From: Porphyromonadaceae bacterium UBA3327
GTDB taxonomy: Bacteria > Bacteroidota > Bacteroidia > Bacteroidales > Muribaculaceae
Direction: 5' to 3'
Assembly: GCA_002361155.1 (NCBI GenBank)
Contig: DERZ01000006.1
Location: forward strand, 3,113 to 30,485
Length of the DNA stretch: 27,373 nt
This document shows positions 7,714 through 13,844 of the stretch, piece after piece. A program made the position numbers and the translations under genes. Positions within the stretch are counted from its first letter, which is position 1. The number at the start of each line of letters is the position of its first letter. The notes under the pieces are model-generated. The model did no database searches, was not told where the DNA came from, and saw only the letters and a program-made list of their open reading frames with translations.

Positions 7714-8394
7714 ATGAAAAAGCTTTACATGATTGCGGCAGCTGCGCTTCTCGCAGCCGGCGCGCAGGCCCAGACTCTCAAGGTCTACATGGGCGAAGAG
7801 GAAATCAAACTCGGCGAGACAACCACCTTTAATGGCGGTGAAATAAATGATTTCGGTGCTGTGGGCAAGGATTACAAGTTTGATCCCGAGCTCTCTCTCA
7901 TGAGCGACCAGAGCGGCGCATGTACACTCGTGGCAGACTGTACGACAGGCCAGAATGTCATGCTCTGTTTTGGCGGAACTTGTGTGTCTTCCCAGTCAAT
8001 TGAGAAAACTGCCGATCTCGTGGCCGGTGAAAAGATGCCTCTTCAGTTTGAATTTATGGGTTATACCTATACTGCAGACGAGGCTATTCCTGAGGACGTG
8101 ACTACCGAGTTCACTGCAGAGCAGGGTGCTACGGTCATTTCCTTTACCGTGATTGTCAATCCGGGCAACAGTGCCGTGACAGTTCTCCAGAACGACAAGG
8201 CGCTCCGCGCCGTAAAGGGTGCTGTTGAATATAGCCTTGAGGCTCCCGCTGAGTTCGCTCTCTATGCCCTCGACGGCACCAAGGTAGCCGCCTGGAATCT
8301 CGCTGGCAACGGCACAGTCTCCACGGCCCACCTCCCTGCCGGTATCTACGCCTATACCCTCGGCAAAAACTCCGGCAAGCTCTACCTCCGTTAA
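7714..8394 (+). CDS. Small secreted cysteine-cluster protein with T9SS-like C-terminal module (226 aa)
   Basis: A signal peptide (MKKLYMIAAAALLAAGAQA, then Q20) is followed by a short beta-rich domain with four cysteines within 21 residues: C70, C76, C85 and C90 (the last two as CFGGTC). There are no other cysteines, so two disulfides are plausible. Residues about 110-170 look like an Ig-like beta segment (VISFTVIVNPGN). The C-terminus reads FALYALDGTKVAAW, then LPAGIYAYTL and KLYLR, which is the build of a type A T9SS sorting module. I do not recognise a named family. It is the last gene of the redox-type operon, 53 nt after the Omp28-like lipoprotein, and is followed by a strong hairpin. 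Its paired cysteines make it a natural candidate substrate or partner of the two CxxC proteins upstream; this is inference only. Confidence 0.75.
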   Translation: MKKLYMIAAAALLAAGAQAQTLKVYMGEEEIKLGETTTFNGGEINDFGAVGKDYKFDPELSLMSDQSGACTLVADCTTGQNVMLCFGGTCVSSQSIEKTADLVAGEKMPLQFEFMGYTYTADEAIPEDVTTEFTAEQGATVISFTVIVNPGNSAVTVLQNDKALRAVKGAVEYSLEAPAEFALYALDGTKVAAWNLAGNGTVSTAHLPAGIYAYTLGKNSGKLYLR

Positions 8395-8416
8395 CCAGCC
8401 TCCGAAAATAAAAAAA

Positions 8417-8449
8417 CAGCAAGGCCCGGTCCCATACCGGGCCTTGCTG
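8417..8449. terminator. Strong hairpin, probable transcription terminator
   Basis: A perfect 14-bp GC-rich stem (CAGCAAGGCCCGGT, loop CCCAT, complement at 8436-8449) begins 22 nt after the stop of the last operon gene. An A-rich run (8406-8416) precedes it, but no T-run directly follows, so the classic form is met only on the minus strand. Its position still suggests that it ends the 4566-8394 operon. Confidence 0.6.
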
Positions 8450-8787
8450 CGCTCTGCCCGTCCGCGAGTTTTTTCGCTTAGGTGTGGCCGGATGGCGGTT
8501 CAGTGCCGGCTGCAAGGCAGTCGGCAGCCCTTGGTTTCTTCTTTAGAATTATTCTAAATAAAATCTCTTCGGACCTCTCAATTTTAACTCCTCAACTCAT
8601 TGAAGTACAGCCTTTTATTTGCTTGGTTTTTCTTTCGAATTCTAATCGGCTGAATTCCAATTATCTACACCTTTCTCCAATTTCCCAAGAGTTTTTTAAT
8701 TTTTTTTTTAACTTTTTTTGTCGTTATTTTGTATCGTTTTTCCGCAGCCGGGCGCCGTGCCGGGATGTAAGCGGAAACAGTCTGAAG
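8450..8787. other. AT-rich gap upstream of dnaA; possible origin region
   Basis: No gene is seen here. The frame of dnaA happens to stay open back to 8482, but the translated extension is not DnaA-like. The stretch 8540-8740 is strongly AT-rich, with long T-runs (8694-8719) that could serve as an unwinding element or a long dnaA leader. One DnaA-box-like site, TTATCTACA, lies at 8661-8669. A partial -7 element, TTATTTTG, lies at 8724-8731. A single box is too little to call an origin with confidence. Confidence 0.3.
8661..8669 (+). other. DnaA-box-like 9-mer
   Basis: TTATCTACA fits the TTATCNACA pattern known from E. coli. It is the only such site I found in the gap before dnaA, and it lies about 120 nt upstream of the start codon beside AT-rich DNA. 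It could be an autoregulatory site or part of oriC. Confidence 0.35.
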
Positions 8788-10182
8788 ATGCAGAAGGAAT
8801 ATCAGCTGAAATGGGACAAGTGCCTGCAGATCATAAAGGATAACATCGGGCAGGAGAAGTTCGACACATGGTTCAAATGTGCCGAGCCTGTCAGCATCAC
8901 ACCTTCTGAAATCACGCTGCGTGTCCCGACTCCCTATTATAAGGAAGTCTATGAGGATACATTCAAGAGGGTCTTTACTTTCGCGCTCGTCAATGCATTC
9001 GGTTCGGGCCTCAGGCAGTTGTTCTACGAATTCGAGACTGTCGCCTCCGACCCGAAGTCGACCGTGAAGATCCAGAGCACCGGTCAGTCGTCTGTAGTGG
9101 CCAACACCCTCTCCCGCCAGATAGAGAAGGATCCGGTGGAGTCGCGTTCCAAGCACTTTGACCCGCAGCTGAACCCGATGCTCACCTTCGAGAACTACTG
9201 CGTGGGCAAGAGCAACATGTTGCCGTTCACTATCGCTGAGCATATCGCAAACCACCCGGAGAAACTCGATTTCAATCCTTTCTTCCTCTATGGTAATGTC
9301 GGGGTGGGGAAGACTCACCTCATCCAGGCGATCGGAATACGCATCAAGGAGCGCAACCCGCGCGCGAAAGTACTCTTCGTATCCATGCGTCAGTTCCAGA
9401 ATCTGTACGCTGTGGCTAAGATGAATCGCGAGATTCCCGATTTTATCCAGTGGTTCCAGAGCATGGACGCCATCCTGTTCGACGACCTTCAGGAACTTTC
9501 CGGCAAAACCGGTACTGCCGAAGTGCTCTTCCCAATTTTCAACCATCTCCATCAGAAGAACAGAAAGTTGATTTTCAGCTGCGACCGGCCGCCCATGGAA
9601 CTCGACGGCATTGTCGATCGGCTCATCGACCGCTTCAAATGGGGCATCACCGAGCCGCTGCCGAATCCGGACTTCGAGCTGCGCCGCAAGATCTTGCATT
9701 TCAAGGCCAAACATAACGGACTCGACCTCAGTGACGATATCATCGATCTGATAGCCTCAAGCGCCGTCACATCTGTACGGGAACTTGAGGGTATAGTAAT
9801 GGGTCTCTACACACGTGCCATCAGTCTCAATGTTCCTATCTCGCTTAAACTTGCCGAGGAGGTGATCAGCCACACGGTGAAGGCACCCAAGAAGAAGGTG
9901 ATCAATTTCGATATGATCGTAGAGAACACTGCAGAGTACTATCACCTCAATCCGGACGCCATTTTCTCCAAGAGCCGCCTCCGCGACATTGCCGACGCGC
10001 GCCAGATGATCATGTATCTCTGCAAGAAACACACCTCTTTGTCCTCTCCCGCGATCGGAGCGAAGCTGAACCGCAAGCATGCTACAGTGCTTCATGGCAT
10101 CTCTGCCGTATCCGACCGTCTCGGCTACAGCCGCGAACTTGCCGATGCCGTTGACGCCATCGAACATTCCCTTCTGAAATAA
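8788..10182 (+). CDS. dnaA: Chromosomal replication initiator protein DnaA (464 aa)
   Basis: DnaA is the AAA+ ATPase that binds DnaA boxes, melts oriC and helps load the replicative helicase. Domain I occupies about residues 1-85 (MQKEYQLKWDKCLQIIKDNI, then GQEKFDTWF). A short linker leads to the AAA+ domain III: NPFFLYGNVGVGKTHLIQA with Walker A at 169-177, ILFDDLQ with Walker B aspartates D232/D233, and sensor region LIFSCDRPP. Domain IV is the helix-turn-helix DNA-binding part, with the signature IGAKLNRKHATVLHG about residues 420-435. The length is normal. The ATG at 8788 begins domain I exactly; the open frame upstream (to 8482) is T-rich leader that would encode Phe/Ser-rich nonsense. 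The gene stands alone between the redox operon and a lipoprotein gene, not next to dnaN or recF. Confidence 0.98.
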   Translation: MQKEYQLKWDKCLQIIKDNIGQEKFDTWFKCAEPVSITPSEITLRVPTPYYKEVYEDTFKRVFTFALVNAFGSGLRQLFYEFETVASDPKSTVKIQSTGQSSVVANTLSRQIEKDPVESRSKHFDPQLNPMLTFENYCVGKSNMLPFTIAEHIANHPEKLDFNPFFLYGNVGVGKTHLIQAIGIRIKERNPRAKVLFVSMRQFQNLYAVAKMNREIPDFIQWFQSMDAILFDDLQELSGKTGTAEVLFPIFNHLHQKNRKLIFSCDRPPMELDGIVDRLIDRFKWGITEPLPNPDFELRRKILHFKAKHNGLDLSDDIIDLIASSAVTSVRELEGIVMGLYTRAISLNVPISLKLAEEVISHTVKAPKKKVINFDMIVENTAEYYHLNPDAIFSKSRLRDIADARQMIMYLCKKHTSLSSPAIGAKLNRKHATVLHGISAVSDRLGYSRELADAVDAIEHSLLK

Positions 10183-10204
10183 ACACTTTTTAAGCTTTTT
10201 TTTG

Positions 10205-10212
10205 TATCTTTG
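10205..10212 (+). promoter_or_regulatory. -7 promoter element for the PCMD-type lipoprotein gene
   Basis: TATCTTTG is an exact match to TAnnTTTG and lies 48 nt before the ATG at 10261. No clear -33 TTTG is found at 19-21 nt upstream, so only the -7 half is supported. Confidence 0.45.
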
Positions 10213-10260
10213 TAAAAAATTGTGTCCCATTGTGTCCGGGATGCATCAATTAGCTTAATC

Positions 10261-11403
10261 ATGCGTATTTTTGACAAGTTTTTACTACTCGCGTTTCCCC
10301 TTGTGGTCACCTCATGTGTCTCTACGGAACCACTCAATTCGGAGTGCGACATCCTGTCAGTGACTCTTCCCGGAGATGTCCTCTCCCGCACTCCGGACAT
10401 CGAAAACAACCGGGTAACTCTTATTGTGAAGAATAGTGTAAGCCTCAGCAAACTTGCCCCGGAGTTTACCCTTACCCCCGGAGCCTCGATAAATCCGCCC
10501 GGTGGCTCGGTTCTTGATTTCACCCGCCCGCAGCTCTACACTACAACATCCGAGGATGGCCAGTGGCATAAGGAATACACCATAAGCGCCCAGCATCTTG
10601 TATCTATCCAGCTTAAATATGACTTCGAGGATGTTAACCTTGTGAAAACCTCTGCCGGCGGCATATACGACGAGTTCTATTCCACCTTTACTCCCGAGGG
10701 TTCCACACAGTCTGTCACTACCGTCTGGGCCAGCGGTAACTCCGGTTTCGCGCTTACCAACGGCAAGAACGGCCCCGACACTTATCCCACTTACCAGTAT
10801 CCTGAAGGCAAAGATGGGAAATGTGCCTGTCTCATAACCCGCTCCACCGGTGCCTGGGGAGCGATGGTCAACAAACCGATAGCCGCCGGAAGCCTTTTCC
10901 TCGGCAAATTCGACTCCGCCTTAGCTGTGGCGAGACCGCTCGAGGCCACCAAGTTCGGAGTGCAGTTCATGAATATTCCCAGTTCTTTCTCCGGATGGTA
11001 TCAGTATACTCCCGGCGATATATATACAGAATTCGACGAAGATGCCAAGAACAAGCTTAAGGAGGTGCCGGGAAAGGAGGACCGATGCAACATCTACGCG
11101 GTCTTCTATGAGTCCACGCCCGAGATGGAGTACCTCGACGGCACCAATGTTCTTGCCGCAGACAACCCGAACATCATTGCCGTGGCGCAGCTGGACGATT
11201 CCCTGAGAGGCAAGACTTCAGGCTGGAACCACTTTGATATACCGTTCGTTTTCCGCGAGGGCAAGGAGGTTGATCCGAAGAAACTCGACGAGGGGCGTTA
11301 CAGCCTTGCGATCATAATGACATCGAGCGAGGAGGGTGACTACTTCTCCGGTGCTATCGGCAGCCGTCTGCTTGTGGATGAACTCTTTATCCAGTGCCAG
11401 TAA
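10261..11403 (+). CDS. PCMD-type lipoprotein (putative carbohydrate metabolism domain; 380 aa)
   Basis: The N-terminus MRIFDKFLLLAFPLVVTSC is a lipoprotein signal with lipidated C19. Residues about 25-115 form a small beta domain (ending KEYTISAQ) like the DUF4971/Ig-type N-terminal domains found before PCMD modules. The rest (about 120-380) fits the PCMD family: YDFEDVNLVKT, ATKFGVQFMN, CNIYAVFYEST, WNHFDIPFVF and a closing SGAIGSRLLVDELFIQC. The domain is a jelly-roll found in surface lipoproteins of Bacteroidales. Carbohydrate binding is suggested by the family name and has not been shown. The ATG at 10261 is chosen over a GTG at 10222 because it starts the lipoprotein signal. The PorT-type barrel gene follows after 86 nt and may be co-transcribed. 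Confidence 0.75.
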   Translation: MRIFDKFLLLAFPLVVTSCVSTEPLNSECDILSVTLPGDVLSRTPDIENNRVTLIVKNSVSLSKLAPEFTLTPGASINPPGGSVLDFTRPQLYTTTSEDGQWHKEYTISAQHLVSIQLKYDFEDVNLVKTSAGGIYDEFYSTFTPEGSTQSVTTVWASGNSGFALTNGKNGPDTYPTYQYPEGKDGKCACLITRSTGAWGAMVNKPIAAGSLFLGKFDSALAVARPLEATKFGVQFMNIPSSFSGWYQYTPGDIYTEFDEDAKNKLKEVPGKEDRCNIYAVFYESTPEMEYLDGTNVLAADNPNIIAVAQLDDSLRGKTSGWNHFDIPFVFREGKEVDPKKLDEGRYSLAIIMTSSEEGDYFSGAIGSRLLVDELFIQCQ

Positions 11404-11489
11404 CTCAAATTCCGGCAAAGTCGCAATTTGAAGGACATAGTTCTCAGTGAGGAGGTTGGGTGGAGTAATTTGATAAATTGCAAATAAGA

Positions 11490-12281
11490 ATGAAGAAGAT
11501 ATTGATAGGGATTGCGGTGATTTTGGGTACTGTATGCTCTGCATGGGGTCAGGAGGAGCGGCCACGCAGCATTTACAAGTCGATTCTGCTCGGATTCGAG
11601 TATGAGGTGAATGCCGGTGTGAATCTCGGTGGCGCCTCGCCGATACCGCTGCCTCAGGAGATCCGCAAGATCGAGGGTTTCAATCCGTTGCTGAATCTAT
11701 CCATCGGCGCTACCGTCTATAAGTGGTTCGATCAGAATCGGCGTGAGCAGAACAACACATGGGGTATTGCGTTCGGTTTCCGTCTGGAGCAAAAGGGTAT
11801 GGAGACGGATGCCTCGGTCAAGAACTATGGCATGACAATCGTAAACGAGGGTAATCAGATGTCTGGCCGCTGGACGGGCAAGGTGCATACCCGCTATGTG
11901 TCGCAGCTCTTCACAATACCGGTGGTGGCTACCTACCGCCTCAATTCCCGCTGGCGCTTCAACTTCGGTCCATACGTTGCCTTCCTGATGAAGAAGGATT
12001 TCGAGGGGCGTGTTTATGACGGCTATCTGCGCGAGGGAGATCCCACGGGTCCCAAGTGGGAATTCACCGACGGCAAATATGCCACCTACGACTTCAACCA
12101 GGAACTGCGCACCTTCAACTGGGGACTGCAGGCGGGAGCCGCTTTCCGTGTCTTCAAGCGTCTGTCGGTAAACCTCAACCTCGACTGGGGTCTGAACGAC
12201 ATCTTCCGCAACAGTTTTGAGACTGTCACCTTCGATATGTATCCTATATACGCCAACATCGGTTTCGCCTACGTATTTTAA
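11490..12281 (+). CDS. PorT-type outer-membrane beta-barrel protein (263 aa)
   Basis: A signal peptide (MKKILIGIAVILGTVCSAWG) precedes an eight-to-ten-strand barrel pattern: YEVNAGVNLGGASP, WGIAFGFRLEQKGME, LFTIPVVATYRLNSRWRFNF, GLQAGAAFRVFKRLSVNLNL and the final strand YANIGFAYVF with terminal Phe. The segment RLEQKGM...LFTIPVVATYRL is typical of the OMP_b-brl_2/PorT-like family. These proteins are common in Bacteroidota; most have no known role, and the name does not imply that this is the T9SS component PorT. The ATG at 11490 is preferred to a TTG at 11478. It follows the PCMD-type lipoprotein and ends before a strong terminator, so the two may form a lipoprotein/barrel pair. Confidence 0.82.
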   Translation: MKKILIGIAVILGTVCSAWGQEERPRSIYKSILLGFEYEVNAGVNLGGASPIPLPQEIRKIEGFNPLLNLSIGATVYKWFDQNRREQNNTWGIAFGFRLEQKGMETDASVKNYGMTIVNEGNQMSGRWTGKVHTRYVSQLFTIPVVATYRLNSRWRFNFGPYVAFLMKKDFEGRVYDGYLREGDPTGPKWEFTDGKYATYDFNQELRTFNWGLQAGAAFRVFKRLSVNLNLDWGLNDIFRNSFETVTFDMYPIYANIGFAYVF

Positions 12282-12373
12282 CGGAACGCACTGAACCTCA
12301 GGAACCCATGTCCGGTGTGATGGCATGATATCATATACTGATCTCCAGGCTTGCAATAGAAGGGATAAAAATG

Positions 12374-12410
12374 TAAAACCTCTGAAATCCAGATGATTTT
12401 GGAGGTTTTA
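12374..12410. terminator. Terminator after the PorT-type gene
   Basis: TAAAACCTCTGAAATC (12374-12389) pairs with GATTTTGGAGGTTTTA (12395-12410) around the loop CAGAT. The 16-bp stem has two internal G-T wobbles. The A-rich left and T-rich right arm give it a bidirectional terminator form. It begins 92 nt after the stop of the barrel gene. Confidence 0.75.
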
Positions 12411-12411
12411 G

Positions 12412-12420
12412 TTATCCACA
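12412..12420 (+). other. Perfect consensus DnaA box
   Basis: TTATCCACA is the exact high-affinity DnaA-box sequence. It starts 2 nt after the terminator hairpin, in the AT-rich gap before the MFS gene and about 2.2 kb downstream of dnaA. It is isolated: I found no second box nearby, so it may be a titration site or chance. Confidence 0.4.
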
Positions 12421-12507
12421 AATGGCGTTTCAATGCAAAATATTGAAGTAGCGGTGCAGCCAAAAAGGTACACCTCCGAAACGTGAGACATGAGATGAAA
12501 AATGCAA

Positions 12508-12529
12508 TTATCGGCATTAAAGCCGATAA
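12508..12529. promoter_or_regulatory. Inverted repeat just upstream of the MFS start (operator or leader hairpin)
   Basis: TTATCGGC (12508-12515) and GCCGATAA (12522-12529) are perfect 8-nt inverted repeats around ATTAAA. The right arm ends 14 nt before the ATG at 12544. It could be an operator for a regulator or an RNA hairpin that controls start-site access. No regulator gene is adjacent. Confidence 0.45.
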
Positions 12530-12543
12530 AATTGAATTGTAAG

Positions 12544-13746
12544 ATGGAAACATCCGCGACAAAAGATAAAACACTATATTCCATACTGTTTGCAGTCAGC
12601 TTCGCCCATCTGCTGAATGATATGATGCAGTCCGTCATTCCCTCCATATATCCCTTGATCAAGGATGAATATGGATTTACATTCGGGCAGATAGGAATGA
12701 TAACACTTGTGTTTCAGATGACATCGTCGCTGTTGCAGCCGCTTGTGGGTCGTGTGGCAGACGGCCGTCCCATGCCATACGCATTATCTGCCGGAATGGT
12801 ATTCACACTCATAGGTATCATTCTTCTTTCAATAGCCAATCAATACGCGTTTATCATGGTGGCTGTAGGTGTCATAGGAATGGGATCTTCTATATTCCAC
12901 CCGGAAGCATCGCGCATTGCCCAGCTTGCAGGAGGCAGAAATAAGGGTCTGGCACAATCCATTTTTCAGGTCGGAGGCAACGGCGGAAGTGCGATAGGCC
13001 CATTACTTGCCGCGATTATAATCATTCCGTATGGACAACACTCCATTATCTGGTTTGCAATAGCAGCCTTTGTCGCAGGTGCCATTTTATTGCCGGTCGG
13101 GAAATGGTATAAAGGAATACTTTTCAAATTGACACCGGGGCCAGTTGTTGTTGATTCGGCAATAAGGGCCTTGTCACGTAGTCGGATAAATTGGGCAATT
13201 GCCATATTGTGCCTGCTTACGTTCTCCAAATATTTCTATATGGCGAGTATGACAAGCTATTTCACATTCTTCCTGATAGATAAATTCGGGGTTGATATCA
13301 AAGTCTCGCAGCTATGTCTTTTCGCATTTATGGCGGCGGTGGCTGTCGGCACAATTCTTGGCGGAGGCATCGGCGACAGATACGGACGCAAGTACGTTAT
13401 CTGGGGTTCAATTCTGGGAGCCGCTCCATTCACATTGGCGTTGCCGTATGTCAATTTTACTCTTACCATAATACTTGCCATAATAATCGGACTTGTAATT
13501 TCATCTGCATTTTCTGCCATATTGGTGTATGCAACCGAATTAAAGCCTGATAAAGTCGGCATGATGGCAGGCTTGTTTTTCGGGCTTAATTTCGGTCTTG
13601 GCGGCATAGGCTCTGCCTTTTTCGGATGGCTTGCCGACAAGACCAGCATAGAGTTCATATTTCAGATAAGCACTCTCCTTCCATTGTTGGGAATGGTGAC
13701 GGTATTCTTGCCGAACATCGACGGAAAACGTGTAAAATCTTTATAG
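12544..13746 (+). CDS. MFS transporter, fosmidomycin-resistance (Fsr)-like (400 aa)
   Basis: This is a twelve-helix major facilitator of the inner membrane that probably exports a small molecule by proton antiport. The opening SFAHLLNDMMQSVIPSIYPL is the hallmark of Fsr relatives. VGRVADGRPMPY (loop 2-3), GMGSSIFHPEASRIA and QVGGNGGSAIGPL follow, and GDRYGRKYVIWGS fills the loop 8-9 motif. Length and helix spacing are normal. The ATG at 12544 starts METSATKDKTLYSILF; the TTG-initiated extension from 12502 runs through the inverted repeat and is unlikely. Codon use is more AT-rich (many ATA, TTA and AAT codons) than in the flanking genes, and it is a single gene between terminators, which suggests later acquisition. 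Substrate identity, including fosmidomycin, is not shown by sequence. Confidence 0.9.
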   Translation: METSATKDKTLYSILFAVSFAHLLNDMMQSVIPSIYPLIKDEYGFTFGQIGMITLVFQMTSSLLQPLVGRVADGRPMPYALSAGMVFTLIGIILLSIANQYAFIMVAVGVIGMGSSIFHPEASRIAQLAGGRNKGLAQSIFQVGGNGGSAIGPLLAAIIIIPYGQHSIIWFAIAAFVAGAILLPVGKWYKGILFKLTPGPVVVDSAIRALSRSRINWAIAILCLLTFSKYFYMASMTSYFTFFLIDKFGVDIKVSQLCLFAFMAAVAVGTILGGGIGDRYGRKYVIWGSILGAAPFTLALPYVNFTLTIILAIIIGLVISSAFSAILVYATELKPDKVGMMAGLFFGLNFGLGGIGSAFFGWLADKTSIEFIFQISTLLPLLGMVTVFLPNIDGKRVKSL

Positions 13747-13785
13747 TAGTATTGCAGTTAAGACTGTAGATTACTGGATAAATTT

Positions 13786-13819
13786 ACTGCCCGGGGGAGC
13801 CTTGGCTCCTCCGGGCAGT
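13786..13819. terminator. Bidirectional terminator between MFS and calycin-like genes
   Basis: ACTGCCCGGGGGAGCC (13786-13801) pairs with GGCTCCTCCGGGCAGT (13804-13819), with one G-T wobble and a very short TT (effectively CTTG) loop. AAATTT precedes it and TTTG follows. It separates the convergent genes ending at 13746 (+) and 13845 (-). Confidence 0.85.
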
Positions 13820-13844
13820 TTGTGAGTCGGCAGTTGGGTCCGGG

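Noticed and set aside
8482-8787. In-frame upstream extension of dnaA
   Set aside because: The translated region is Phe/Ser/Leu-rich leader from T-runs and does not match DnaA domain I, which begins exactly at the ATG at 8788.
8665-9714. Long minus-strand ORF inside dnaA (349 codons)
   Set aside because: It is antisense to an unmistakable dnaA and has no recognisable domain; it is a codon-bias shadow.
11405-11431. TCAAATT/AATTTGA inverted repeat between the PCMD-type lipoprotein and PorT-type genes
   Set aside because: Seven base pairs with a 13-nt loop and no T-run; too weak to call a terminator or operator.
11490-12281. Assignment as the T9SS component PorT
   Set aside because: The family is broad, and similarity to its barrel pattern does not show T9SS function; no other T9SS gene is in the window.
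12502-12543. Upstream TTG start for the MFS gene
   Set aside because: The extension is encoded by the inverted repeat and is not MFS-like; the ATG at 12544 gives the usual Fsr N-terminus.
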